Origin: UBA2966 sp965242505
Lineage (GTDB): Bacteria; Pseudomonadota; Alphaproteobacteria; UBA2966
Direction: 5' to 3'
DNA: 64,000 nucleotides
Assembly: GCA_965242505.1 (NCBI GenBank)
Contig: OZ251449.1
Span: 1,116,001 to 1,180,000 of the forward strand
The translations under genes and the position numbers were made by a program. The notes under the pieces were generated by a model that ran no database searches, was not told where the DNA came from, and saw only the letters and a list, made by a program, of their open reading frames with translations. Shown piece by piece: positions 27,296-35,633 of this stretch (the stretch's first letter is position 1; every line of letters begins with the position of its first letter).

Positions 27296-28468
27296 TCACG
27301 GAAGCCTATACTTCCGGATCACGTCCTCGTTCAACTCGATGCCGAGTCCCGGCCGGTCCTCGATCTCGAGACAGCCGTCCTCGAACGACTTGATCGGCAT
27401 CTCGCACAGGTCCCAGCGCAGCGGATTGCGTTGCTCCCTGTTCCAGTCGCTCCGCATGTACTCGTAGATCAGAAAGTTCGGCGCGTAGGTCGCCAGATGC
27501 AACGATGCGGCGTTGATGACGTTCGACGAGCTCCCCGTATGCGGCGCGTATCCGACGCGGAACGCCGACGCCATGTCGGCGATCTTCCGCGACTCCGTGA
27601 TCCCCCCTGCGCGGGCGGCGTCGTGCTGCACGATGTCGAGGGCCTCGCGCTTGAGGAAACGGGCGAAGCTGAAACGGTTGAAATCGGCCTCGCCGGTCGC
27701 GATGCGGATACCGAGATTCGCCTTCAGGAAGGCGTACCCGTCGATGTCGTCCGGCGCCAAGGGTTCCTCGTACCAGAAGAGACCCAAGGCCTCGAGGGCG
27801 CGGCCCACCTGCAACGCCGTCTTGGGGTCGCGCGCGTAGCCGCAGTTGGCGTCGGCCATCAGGGTGACGCCGTCGCCGGCGTGGTCCCTGATCCGTTCGA
27901 CGGCGTCGATCTCCCGCCGCCAGTCCGCGGGATCCTTGCCGATCTTGATCTTCATGGCGTTGAAGCCGTCGTCCTTGTGCCGGTCGACCTCGTCGCGCAG
28001 GATCGCGATGTCGCGCAGCCGCAGGGACGACGCATAGCACCAGAGCCTGGGGTTGGTCCTGCCGCCGAGCAGCCGCCAGACCGGCGCGCCCGCGGACTTG
28101 CCCCAGACGTCCCACAACGCGGTGTCGATGCCGGCCATCGCCTCCGGATAGAACCCCTTGTGGTGGCCGCGATTGATCATGACCGACCACAGCAGGTCCC
28201 AGAGATACTCCACGTCGCGCGGGTCCTTGCCGATCAGCAGCGGTTTCACGTAATGCACGATGTCGCGCAGCGCCGTGCCCGACAGCCGCGTCATGCACTC
28301 GCCGACGCCCGATATCCCGTCGTCGGTGCGGATGCGGACGAGGACCGAACGGTATTCCCTGAAGACGACGCCGGCCACCTCGTCGGCGCGCGGGATGCTG
28401 ATCGGCGCCGCGATCGGCCTTTCCATCGGCACGGCGAGAGCGATCGCCTCGACGTCGGTGATCTTCAT
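27296..28468 (-). CDS. Mandelate racemase/muconate lactonizing enzyme family protein
   Basis: 390-residue enolase-superfamily enzyme. Active-site pattern: MKIKIG (Lys motif), metal ligands in LMADANCGY (Asp), YEEPLAP (Glu) and TGEADF (Glu), then HDAARAGG and a catalytic His in APHTGSSS. These proteins abstract an alpha-proton from a carboxylate to dehydrate, racemise or cycloisomerise it. The KxK plus late His layout fits the mandelate racemase subgroup, which includes sugar acid dehydratases. Upstream of hyuA in the same direction. Substrate unknown, but it probably shares a pathway with HyuAB. Confidence 0.88.
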   Translation of the reverse strand: MKITDVEAIALAVPMERPIAAPISIPRADEVAGVVFREYRSVLVRIRTDDGISGVGECMTRLSGTALRDIVHYVKPLLIGKDPRDVEYLWDLLWSVMINRGHHKGFYPEAMAGIDTALWDVWGKSAGAPVWRLLGGRTNPRLWCYASSLRLRDIAILRDEVDRHKDDGFNAMKIKIGKDPADWRREIDAVERIRDHAGDGVTLMADANCGYARDPKTALQVGRALEALGLFWYEEPLAPDDIDGYAFLKANLGIRIATGEADFNRFSFARFLKREALDIVQHDAARAGGITESRKIADMASAFRVGYAPHTGSSSNVINAASLHLATYAPNFLIYEYMRSDWNREQRNPLRWDLCEMPIKSFEDGCLEIEDRPGLGIELNEDVIRKYRLP

Positions 28469-28502
28469 CGACCCTTTCCGCTCACGAAGGAGGAGGCGCT
28501 AT

Positions 28503-28742
28503 CCCGCATTTCCCATGCCGCCTGTCCGCGGGCTCCATCCGGCGACGGGGGCGCCGCAGGGGCCGTTCGCGCCCCTCTTCCCCGGCGCGACCCCCACCCC
28601 GACCCTCCCCCTGCCAGGGGGAGGGAGAACGAGGGGGACGGAGGGGCCATCCACGCTCCTCCCCCCCTGACAGGGGGGAAGTCGGGAGGGGGGCGCACCG
28701 CGGCCCCGCAACGCCGCGCAATTCTCGATCCTCCACCATGCG
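28503..28742 (+). repeat. GC-rich dispersed repeat element, copy 8 (near full length)
   Basis: Left end CCCGCATTTCCCATGCCGCC, inner GGCGACGGGGGCGCCGCAGG, both hairpin arms, and a degenerate right end at about 28742 two bases from the stop codon of the CoA-transferase B gene. It separates the CoA-transferase pair from the enolase/Hyu genes and may attenuate read-through. Confidence 0.75.
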
Positions 28743-28744
28743 CC

Positions 28745-29419
28745 CTAATCGAGAACCGGGACTTCCAGGGGCTTCCAGTCGTTGGCCAGACGCAAGGGCG
28801 TCCCGGTCCTGTCCTGGAGCTCGTCGAAACCGAGGTCCTCCAGCTTCTCCCGGACGACCGGACCGTCGGGCCCGAAATCAACGACCGCGAGGTCCGAATA
28901 GACGGTGGACACGCACCCCTTGCCCGTGAGCGGCAACACGCACTCCTCGACGATCTTGGGATCGCCGTCCCTGGTCGTGTGCGTCGTCATGACGAACACG
29001 CGCTTCGATCCCGCCACGAGGTCCATAGCGCCGCCGACGCCCGGCAGCGCATCCATGCCCGTCGTCCAGTTCGCGAGATCCCCCGCCCTCGACACCTGGA
29101 AGGCGCCCAGGACGCAGACGTCGATGTGGCCGCCGCGAATCATGGCGAACGAATCGGCGTGGTGGAAGAAGGATCCGCCGGGCAACAGCGTCACCAGCTT
29201 CTTGCCGGCGTTGACGAGCTCCTCGTCCTCCTCTCCCGGCTCCGGCCGCGGCCCCATGCCGAGAATGCCGTTCTCGCTCTGGAACACGATCTCGCGGTCC
29301 TCCGGCAGGTGGTTCGCCACCAGTTCCGGCATTCCGATGCCGAGATTGACGAACGAGCCGTCGGGAACGTCCCGGCCCACGCGCCAGGCGATCTGGTTCC
29401 GGCCGAGGCGTCCGGTCAT
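28745..29419 (-). CDS. CoA-transferase subunit B (3-oxoacid type)
   Basis: 224-residue beta subunit of a class I CoA-transferase, such as succinyl-CoA:3-ketoacid or 3-oxoadipate CoA-transferase. The catalytic glutamate lies in SENGILG at about 48-54; VNLGIGMPE and GGHIDVCVLGAFQV are family segments. It forms a heterotetramer with subunit A, whose gene ends 4 bases upstream. It transfers CoA from a donor such as succinyl-CoA to an oxoacid. The acid specificity is not visible. Confidence 0.88.
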   Translation of the reverse strand: MTGRLGRNQIAWRVGRDVPDGSFVNLGIGMPELVANHLPEDREIVFQSENGILGMGPRPEPGEEDEELVNAGKKLVTLLPGGSFFHHADSFAMIRGGHIDVCVLGAFQVSRAGDLANWTTGMDALPGVGGAMDLVAGSKRVFVMTTHTTRDGDPKIVEECVLPLTGKGCVSTVYSDLAVVDFGPDGPVVREKLEDLGFDELQDRTGTPLRLANDWKPLEVPVLD

Positions 29420-29423
29420 GTCT

Positions 29424-30128
29424 TCATCCTCCTTCGCGGGCGACCAGTTCGCGCTCGCTGAGCGGGTTCGGCGCGGCGACGACGCGATCGACGAAGATGC
29501 TCGGCGTCACGACGGCCTCGGGGTCGAGCTCCCCCAATTCGACGATGGTCCGAACCTGGACGATGGTGGTCGCGGCGGCCATGCACATCGGCGGCCCGAA
29601 GTTCCGCTGCGCCTTGCGGTAGACGAGGTTCCCCCAGCGGTCCGCCTTCTCCGCCTTGACCAGCGCGAAATCGGCGTGGATCGGCAGCTCCAGGACGTGT
29701 TCCCTGCCGTCGAAAACGCGGTGTTCCTTGCCTTCCGCCAGGGGGGTGCCGACGGACGTGGGCGTGTAGAAGCCGCCGATCCCCGCGCCCGCCGCGCGGA
29801 TGCGCTCGGCCAGCGTCCCCTGCGGCACCAGCTCCAGCTCGATCGCGCCCTCGCGGCGCAGGTCGTCGATCACCGTCGAGTTGTCCTGGCGCGGAAACGA
29901 GCACACGATCTTGCCGACCTGCCCGCCGGCCAGCAGCCTGGCGATGCCGACGCGGCCCACGCCGGCGTTGTTGCTGACGATCGTGAGGTCCCTGGCGCCC
30001 TGCTCCGCCAGCGCGTGGAGCAGGTCGATCGGACTGCCGGCCATCCCGAACCCGCCGACGTGGACGACGGCGCCGTCGTGGATGTCGGCGACCGCGTCCT
30101 CGAGGCTGTCGACGACCTTGTTCATCAT
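29424..30128 (-). CDS. CoA-transferase subunit A (3-oxoacid type)
   Basis: 234-residue alpha subunit. GGFGMAGSPIDLLHAL near 25-40, SNNAGVG near 52-58 and GFYTPTSVGTPLAEGKE are typical of PcaI/ScoA proteins. First gene of the leftward run scoA, scoB, enolase-superfamily, hyuA, hyuB. Two adjacent ATG codons (30128 and 30125) are possible starts; the ribosome site is weak for both. Confidence 0.88.
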   Translation of the reverse strand: MMNKVVDSLEDAVADIHDGAVVHVGGFGMAGSPIDLLHALAEQGARDLTIVSNNAGVGRVGIARLLAGGQVGKIVCSFPRQDNSTVIDDLRREGAIELELVPQGTLAERIRAAGAGIGGFYTPTSVGTPLAEGKEHRVFDGREHVLELPIHADFALVKAEKADRWGNLVYRKAQRNFGPPMCMAAATTIVQVRTIVELGELDPEAVVTPSIFVDRVVAAPNPLSERELVAREGG

Positions 30129-30270
30129 GGCGGGGAAGAGTCATAACGGCCGTCCGCCGATATTTCCAGCCCCCGTCCCGGTCCACTCTCCCGGCGCCCG
30201 ATGCGCCGCGCCGCCGGAGGGAGGGCGAGGAGCATGAACGGACCCGGCGGGGAAGTGGAATCGGGCGGAA

Positions 30271-31746
30271 TCAGAAGGCCGCCTCGATCGCTTCGCAGAC
30301 CCCGCGCAGCACCTCGACGCGCCCGTGATACTTGTCCTCGGAAGCGACGAGACGCCACGGGGCGACGTTGGTGCTGGTGCGCTCGACCATGTCGCAGACA
30401 GCCTCCTCGTAGGCCGGCCACACCTTCCGGTTGCGCCAGTCCTCGTCCGTCAGCTTGTGCCGCTTGTGGCCGGTCCGCTCGCGTTCCTGGAAGCGCCGAA
30501 GCTGCTCCTCCTGGCTGATGTGCAGCCAGAACTTGGCGAGGATCACGCCGTGGCGGCGCATCTCGTACTCGAAGTCGTTGATCTCGCCATACGCCCGCAA
30601 CCAGTCGGCATCGGCGGCGAGGCCCTCCACACGCTCCACGAGAACCCGTCCGTACCAGGAGCGGTCGAAGACGGTGAAGTGGCCCTTGCGCGGCAGATGA
30701 CGCCAGAACCGCCAGAGATAGGGACGCGCCTTCTCCTCGTCGGTCGGCGCCGCGACGGGGACGATCCTGTAGAAGCGGGCGTCGAGCGCCGCCACCACCC
30801 GCCGGATCGTCCCGCCCTTTCCGGCCGCGTCGGCCCCCTCGAACACCAGGACCACGGACCGGTCGTTCATCTTCCGGTGCCGCGACAGCAGATTGAGCCT
30901 TCCCTGAAGGCGCTCAAGCGCGCGGCGGTATTTCCTCCGCGGCAGCCGCCGGGTCAGGTCGAGCGCGCGAAGGACGTTGCGTTCGTCCAGCGCGGGGAGC
31001 CTGGGGAGCATGACGGCGGGAGGACCCGGCGGCGTTTCGTCGAGTCGCCGGCGCAGGGACTCGGCCAGGGACGCGGTCGTCGTCGCCGTCCGGTAACGGG
31101 CGTCGGCCCCCTCGATCACGATCCAGGGCGCGTGAGCCACGCTGGTGCGGCGCACGGCGACCTCCGAGACGTTCCGGAACGCATCGTAGCGCTTGAAACG
31201 CTCCCAATCCGTGTCGTTCACCCGCCAGCGGGTCCGGGGATCCTTCTGGAGCGCCTTCAGCCGCCCGCGTTGCCGCCGCTTGGAGAGATGCAGCCAGTAC
31301 TTGAGGACGAGCGCGCCTTCCGCGGCGAGCATCGCCTCGAACCGCAGGATCTCGTCGATGCTCGTCTCCAGGTCGGCGTCGTCGGTCCTGCCGTGGACCC
31401 GGTCGACGACGGGCGCCGTGTACCAGGAGCCGACGAAGATGCCGATCTTGCCCTTGGGCGGCAGGGCGCGCCAGAAACGCCACATCCGGGGACGCTCCCG
31501 CTCTTCCGGCGTCGGCTCGCCCATGGCGTTGGTTTCGATCTGCCGCGGGTCCATCCAGAAATTGAGGGTGTTGACGATCTCCCCCTTGCCGGCGCCGTCC
31601 ACGCCGTCGATCAGGACGACGACGGAAAAGTCCCGGCGCGCGGCCAGCTCGAGCTGCGCCCCGAGCAACGCCTCCCGAAGCCTCGGCTCCTCTTCCTTGA
31701 ACGCCGCCTTGTCGAGCTCGTGACCGAGTTCCGCCGATTCGAACAT
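30271..31746 (-). CDS. pap: Polyphosphate:AMP phosphotransferase (PPK2 class II)
   Basis: 491 residues with two fused PPK2 domains, as expected for the class II enzymes that convert AMP to ADP using polyphosphate. The N-terminal domain has Walker A GVDGAGKG at 48-55 and the C-terminal domain GADAAGKGG at 304-312, each followed by WRFWRxLPxKG and later lid-type segments. The C-terminal domain usually carries the activity, and its motifs are complete (FDRSWYGR, RRFQERERTGHKRHKLTDEDW). GAAGG lies in front of the ATG at 31746. It is a lone gene, divergent from the truncated Rieske-family gene. Confidence 0.9.
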   Translation of the reverse strand: MFESAELGHELDKAAFKEEEPRLREALLGAQLELAARRDFSVVVLIDGVDGAGKGEIVNTLNFWMDPRQIETNAMGEPTPEERERPRMWRFWRALPPKGKIGIFVGSWYTAPVVDRVHGRTDDADLETSIDEILRFEAMLAAEGALVLKYWLHLSKRRQRGRLKALQKDPRTRWRVNDTDWERFKRYDAFRNVSEVAVRRTSVAHAPWIVIEGADARYRTATTTASLAESLRRRLDETPPGPPAVMLPRLPALDERNVLRALDLTRRLPRRKYRRALERLQGRLNLLSRHRKMNDRSVVLVFEGADAAGKGGTIRRVVAALDARFYRIVPVAAPTDEEKARPYLWRFWRHLPRKGHFTVFDRSWYGRVLVERVEGLAADADWLRAYGEINDFEYEMRRHGVILAKFWLHISQEEQLRRFQERERTGHKRHKLTDEDWRNRKVWPAYEEAVCDMVERTSTNVAPWRLVASEDKYHGRVEVLRGVCEAIEAAF

Positions 31747-32088
31747 CGCGCGCCTTCGCTATCGAGAGGCGGTCGCCTCCCCGCCCCGACCGCATGTTGT
31801 CGCGAGAGTCCGTCGGCCACAAGGACCGCGGATCCGAACGGGGAGCCGAAGAGCGCCTTGTGGATACGGCTTCCGACGACGCCCTTCACGGCGCCGGCGA
31901 CCGGGAAGATCGCGGCGGCGACCGAGAGGGTTTCAGAGGTTTCCATGAACGGAACAAATTTCATGCTTCAAAACAACGTATTATCCATATATTCTCAGTG
32001 ATTGCATGGAGACGACGGCCGGAACCTTGGCCCGGAACGACGTGGTGGGCTACGGTTGGCGGCGGGATTCAGGAGGCGACTCGGGACC
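31747..32088. other. Divergent intergenic region between pap and the third oxygenase gene
   Basis: No gene is supported. A strikingly AT-rich patch at about 31950-32003 stands out from the high-GC surroundings and is the likely promoter area for the rightward gene; I could not settle on a good -35/-10 pair. AGGAGG at 32071-32076 is the ribosome site for the ATG at 32089. Confidence 0.4.
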
Positions 32089-33333
32089 ATGGGCGAAACG
32101 GCGCGAAGCCAGGCGTACGGCGGATATTTCTCGGCGGGACGTCCCCGGCGACCCGACGCCGAATTGCTGGAGACGGGTCCGGACGCCGCCGCGGGCGAGT
32201 ATCTGCGGAAATTCTGGCACCCGGTATGCCTGTCGTCGGAGCTGGCCGATCTGCCGCTGGCCGTTCGACATCTCGGGGAAGACCTCGTCCTGTTCCGCGA
32301 CAAGTCCGGCCGACTGGGCGCCGTTCTCGACACACCGGGCGAGCCTCCGGAGTCGCGGCTGAAGGACTGCCACGGCGCCTATCCCGCGCGGGAATACCGC
32401 GGACTGGTGTTCGCCTACCTGGGTCCCCCCGACCAGGAACCCGGATTTCCCATCTACGACGCCTATCTCCGGCCGGACGAGGACCTGGCGCCGTACTCGA
32501 TCTGGCATTCGTGCAACTGGCTGCACGTTCAGGAAAACATCATGGATCCGGCCCACATCGTCTTCCTGCACAGCCGGAACAACCAGTATCAGCTCTCGCC
32601 CCGGATGGACGTGATGCCGGAGACCGAATTCCGGGAGACCGACGGCGGCCACGGCTGTCTCTACGTCACCAGCCGCCGGCTCGGCGATCTCGTGTGGGTG
32701 CGCTGCATCCATGCGCTGCTGCCCGGCTTCTTCCAGGCCGGCGCCCTCTTCGAGCAGGGCGATGCGGAGAAGCTCCACACGGGGCCGGCGCTGACCCGCT
32801 GGACCGTGCCGGTCGACGACACCCACTGCATGATCTTCGGATACCGCCACTTCTCCGAAGCGCTGGACCCGCACGGCTTCGGCAAACCCGAGGACTGCGG
32901 CAAGGAGCGCGTCGACTTCGCGCCGGGACAGACCATGCACCGCGACTACGAAGAGATGCAGCGCGACCCGGGCGACTGGGAGGTGCTCGTCAGCCAGGGG
33001 CCGTTGCCCGATCACGGGCGCGAGCATCTGGGCCGGACGGACACCGGCGTGACGATGATGCGTCGACAGTTCAGGAGGGCGTTGCGCGGCGAGTCGGAGC
33101 CCGACCTCCATCTGCCGCCGAACGGCTGGGACGCTCGCGCGACCTACACGTTCGATTCGGTCCTGCGGATCCCGCCCGCGAACGGGGACGACGGCGCCCT
33201 GGTCGCCGAGGCGGGCCGCCGCGCGACGGACATCGTCCTGGCCGCGCGAGAACCTCCGGGACCCGACCGCGACCTAGCCATCGCGAAACGCATCGAGGCC
33301 ATGAAGGAAGAGCTGTCGTCGGGGCGGACATAG
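32089..33333 (+). CDS. Rieske-oxygenase family protein lacking the Rieske cluster segment (paralogue 3)
   Basis: 414 residues, clearly homologous to the genes at 3644 and 6443: shared GEYLRKFWHPVCLSS, LGEDLVLFRDKSGRLG, DTPGEP, GLVFAYLGPP and EALDPHGFG. The catalytic iron triad is kept (D153-x2-H156-x4-H161). However, between G77 and A78 a block of 36 residues is missing compared with paralogue 1, exactly the block that holds all four [2Fe-2S] ligands and the CYHGWLYD region. The reading frame is preserved and the rest is intact. Without the cluster it cannot accept electrons in the usual way. Either a loss-of-function remnant, an assembly deletion, or an enzyme with altered chemistry. AGGAGG ribosome site present. 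Confidence 0.82.
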   Translation: MGETARSQAYGGYFSAGRPRRPDAELLETGPDAAAGEYLRKFWHPVCLSSELADLPLAVRHLGEDLVLFRDKSGRLGAVLDTPGEPPESRLKDCHGAYPAREYRGLVFAYLGPPDQEPGFPIYDAYLRPDEDLAPYSIWHSCNWLHVQENIMDPAHIVFLHSRNNQYQLSPRMDVMPETEFRETDGGHGCLYVTSRRLGDLVWVRCIHALLPGFFQAGALFEQGDAEKLHTGPALTRWTVPVDDTHCMIFGYRHFSEALDPHGFGKPEDCGKERVDFAPGQTMHRDYEEMQRDPGDWEVLVSQGPLPDHGREHLGRTDTGVTMMRRQFRRALRGESEPDLHLPPNGWDARATYTFDSVLRIPPANGDDGALVAEAGRRATDIVLAAREPPGPDRDLAIAKRIEAMKEELSSGRT

Positions 33334-33334
33334 G

Positions 33335-33578
33335 CCGCATTTCCCCACCCTGCTCGTCCGCAAGGCTCATCCGGCGACGGGGGCGCCGCAGGGTCCGTTC
33401 GCGCTCCTCCCCACCGACGCGACCCCCACCCCGACCCTCCCCCTGCAAGGGGGAGGGAGAACGAGAGGGTGGAGGTTTCATTCATGCTCCTCCCCCCTGG
33501 CAGGGGGGAGGTCGGGAGGGGGGTCGCGGCCCCGCAACGCCGCGAAACCCTCGATCCCTGCCGGCAGGAGAAATGCGG
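33335..33578 (+). repeat. Full-length dispersed repeat element (MITE-like), copy 9
   Basis: The most complete copy, 244 bp. It starts CCGCATTTCC and ends GGAGAAATGCGG, an inverted pair with 8 perfect bases (CCGCATTT/AAATGCGG). Inside: GGCGACGGGGGCGCCGCAGG, a CCCTCCCCCTGCAAGGGGGAGGG hairpin and a CTCCCCCCTGGCAGGGGGGAG hairpin. No target-site duplication is obvious. It begins two bases after the stop codon of the preceding gene. Confidence 0.8.
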
Positions 33579-33608
33579 ACGCAGGCGGGCGCGCCCCGGA
33601 CGGGGAAA

Positions 33609-33685
33609 TGGTCGGAGCGAGAGGATTTGAACCTCCGACCCCCACACCCCCAGTGTGGTGCGCTACCAGGCTGCGCTACGCTCCG
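33609..33685 (-). tRNA. tRNA-Pro (anticodon GGG)
   Basis: The minus strand reads a 7-bp acceptor stem (CGGAGCG with CGCTCCG), D arm TAGCGCAGCCTGGTAGCGC, anticodon stem-loop CCACACTGGGGGTGTGG with anticodon GGG, and T arm around GGTTCAAATCC. The CCA end is encoded (33611-33609). It follows ihfA and merR in the direction of transcription, a typical alphaproteobacterial neighbourhood. Confidence 0.95.
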
Positions 33686-33781
33686 ACGAGTCGCGCGGTC
33701 GGTCCCGCGCGACGTTCGCCCCTACGGATACCCGCCCACGCGCGCCCGGTCAAGGCCAGGCATGAACGGCGGGTTTCGGGC

Positions 33782-33795
33782 GGGGGGGGGGGGGG
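33782..33795. repeat. 14-base poly-G tract next to the merR stop codon
   Basis: Fourteen consecutive G on the plus strand, directly adjoining the TGA of the MerR gene (33798-33796 on the minus strand). Such tracts vary in length by slippage and are also error-prone in sequencing. It is outside the coding sequence. Confidence 0.8.
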
Positions 33796-34206
33796 TCAGA
33801 CCCTGCGGCGGGCGAGGATGTCGTGAAGCGAGGCGAGCTCGTCGACGATGCCCTGGAGCGCGCGCCGCCGTTCGGCGTCGATGCCGCCGTCGCCGCCGTC
33901 GGTTTCGGCGCCGTCCCGGCGTCTGGCCCCTTCGCGCAGCACCCTCTGAACGCCTCGAATGGTGTAGCCTTCGCCGTAGAGCAAACGCCGGATTCGCCGC
34001 AGCAACTCGACGTCCTCGGGCCGGTAGTAGCGCCGGCCGCCGCCCCGCTTCAGCGGCCGGACCTGGCTGAACTTCTCTTCCCAGAACCGCAGGACGTGCT
34101 GCGGGACCTCCAGTTCGGCGGCGACCTCGGAAATCGTCCGAAAGGCGCCCGACGATTTCGCCGCGCGCCGCGTCCGGGTGATGCCGCGTTCCACCGCGTC
34201 CTCCAT
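33796..34206 (-). CDS. MerR family transcriptional regulator
   Basis: 136 residues. The N-terminal winged helix-turn-helix reads FRTISEVAAELEVPQHVLRFWEEKF, then RRYYRPEDVELLRRIRRLLYGEGYTIRGVQ, characteristic of MerR proteins. A C-terminal helix (RRRALQGIVDELASLHDIL) should dimerise. No cysteine pair for metal sensing is seen, so the effector is unknown. This is the small MerR that follows ihfA in many alphaproteobacteria. It lies 19 bases downstream of ihfA. Confidence 0.88.
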   Translation of the reverse strand: MEDAVERGITRTRRAAKSSGAFRTISEVAAELEVPQHVLRFWEEKFSQVRPLKRGGGRRYYRPEDVELLRRIRRLLYGEGYTIRGVQRVLREGARRRDGAETDGGDGGIDAERRRALQGIVDELASLHDILARRRV

Positions 34207-34225
34207 CGCCGGTCGGCCGGTCGCC

Positions 34226-34543
34226 TCAACCGTCCCCGTCGCCCGGCGACAGGGTGCGGTCGACGCGGTTCTTGAGGACGTGGGAGGGTCGGAAAACCAG
34301 AACGCGGCGGGGCAGAATCGGCACTTCCTCGCCCGTCTTTGGGTTACGGCCGATCCGGCGCCCCTTCCACCGGACGTAGAAGCTGCCGAACGAAGAGATC
34401 TTCACCGTCTCCCCGGTCGCCAGACGATCGGAGATCTCCTTCAGGACGACCTCGACGAGATCGGCGGACTCGCTGCGCGACAGCCCGACCTCCTGATAGA
34501 CGGCCTCGCTCAGATGCGCGCGGGTGACCGTTCTTCCCGCCAT
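34226..34543 (-). CDS. ihfA: Integration host factor subunit alpha
   Basis: 105-residue DNA-bending protein. MAGRTVTRAHLSEAVYQEVGLSR start, KISSFGSF near 48-55, and the beta-arm segment GRNPKTGEEVPI with the Pro that intercalates into DNA. It pairs with IHF-beta (encoded elsewhere) in recombination, replication and transcription. The ATG at 34543 is chosen from alignment with the family; the longer upstream frame is not family-like. Downstream of fabH by 112 bases. Confidence 0.93.
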   Translation of the reverse strand: MAGRTVTRAHLSEAVYQEVGLSRSESADLVEVVLKEISDRLATGETVKISSFGSFYVRWKGRRIGRNPKTGEEVPILPRRVLVFRPSHVLKNRVDRTLSPGDGDG

Positions 34544-34655
34544 ACCATACCCTCCCCGCCGTGACTGGAACGCACCGTAGCGTCGCCGGATAAAGCCGTC
34601 AATATCAAAGGGATGGAAGGACGAAGCGACAGGATGGGCGGGGGCGTCCGCGGCG

Positions 34656-35633
34656 CTACCACCGCGCGAGACAGGCGCCCCAGGTAAAACCGCCGCCCAT
34701 GGCTTCCATGAGGACGAGGTCGCCCGACTTGATCCGGCCATCCGCCGTCGCCGCGTCCAGGGCGAGAGGGACCGAGGCCGCCGACGTGTTCGCATGATCC
34801 TGGACCGTGACGATCACGCGCTCGGGCGGAAGCCCGAGCTTCCTCGCCGTGGAATCGAGGATCCGCCTGTTCGCCTGATGCGGCACCAGCCAGTCGATGT
34901 CGCCCGTCGTCAGGCCCGCGTCGGCGAGAGTCTCGCCCACGACGCTCGAGAGATTGGCGACCGCGTGACGGAACACCTCCTTGCCGCGCATCCGCAGATG
35001 ACCCGTGGTCCGCGTCGAGGACGGTCCGCCGTCGACGTAGAGCATGTCGTGCTTGCGGCCGTCGGCGTGAAGCCGGGTGGCGAGGATTCCCCGGTCCCCG
35101 GCCCCGCCGCCGCCCTCCGCCGACCTGAGAACGACCGCCCCGGCGCCGTCGCCGAACAGCACGCACGTGCCGCGGTCGGACCAGTCGAGGATTCGCGAAA
35201 AGGTCTCGGCGCCGATCACGAGCGCCGTGTCCGCCTGTCCCAGACGCAGGAAGTTGTCGGCCACCGCCATGGCGTAGACGAAGCCGCTGCATACCGCGTG
35301 GACGTCGAACGCGAATCCCCGGGTCATGCCGAGTCGGGCCTGGACGGCGGTCGCCGTCGCCGGAAACGTCTCGTCGGGCGTCGCGGTCGCCAAGACGATC
35401 ATGTCGAGCTCGTCGACGGCGACGTCCGCGTCCGCGAGCGCGGCCGTCGACGCGCGCAGGGCGAGGTCGGACGTCGTCTCGCCGTCGGCCGCGATGTGCC
35501 GCCGCTCGATCCCCGTGCGCGCCACGATCCATTCGTCGCTGGTGTCGACGATCTCCGCCAGCTCGTCGTTGGTCATCACCCGGGCCGGAAGATAGGACCC
35601 GCAGCCCGCGACCTGGGACCGCCGGAGCGTCAC
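34656..35633 (-). CDS. fabH: 3-oxoacyl-ACP synthase III (KAS III)
   Basis: 325 residues. Condenses acetyl-CoA with malonyl-ACP to start fatty acid synthesis. Catalytic triad: C115 in HAVCSGF, H252 in PHQAN, N282 in DHANTSAAS. Full length. The GTG start at 35633 overlaps the plsX stop as GTGA, so the two are translationally coupled in the classic plsX-fabH operon. Confidence 0.95.
   Translation of the reverse strand: MTLRRSQVAGCGSYLPARVMTNDELAEIVDTSDEWIVARTGIERRHIAADGETTSDLALRASTAALADADVAVDELDMIVLATATPDETFPATATAVQARLGMTRGFAFDVHAVCSGFVYAMAVADNFLRLGQADTALVIGAETFSRILDWSDRGTCVLFGDGAGAVVLRSAEGGGGAGDRGILATRLHADGRKHDMLYVDGGPSSTRTTGHLRMRGKEVFRHAVANLSSVVGETLADAGLTTGDIDWLVPHQANRRILDSTARKLGLPPERVIVTVQDHANTSAASVPLALDAATADGRIKSGDLVLMEAMGGGFTWGACLARW

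Noticed and set aside
23238..27467. Very long plus-strand frame (over 1,400 codons) opposite hyuA and hyuB
   Set aside because: Antisense shadow; His/Arg/Asp-rich translation without domains, while the minus-strand genes are unambiguous.
31611..31964. Small minus-strand frame starting MKFVPFMETSETLS upstream of pap
   Set aside because: It overlaps the N-terminus of pap in another frame and turns into Arg/Ser-rich sequence; no family match and no good ribosome site.
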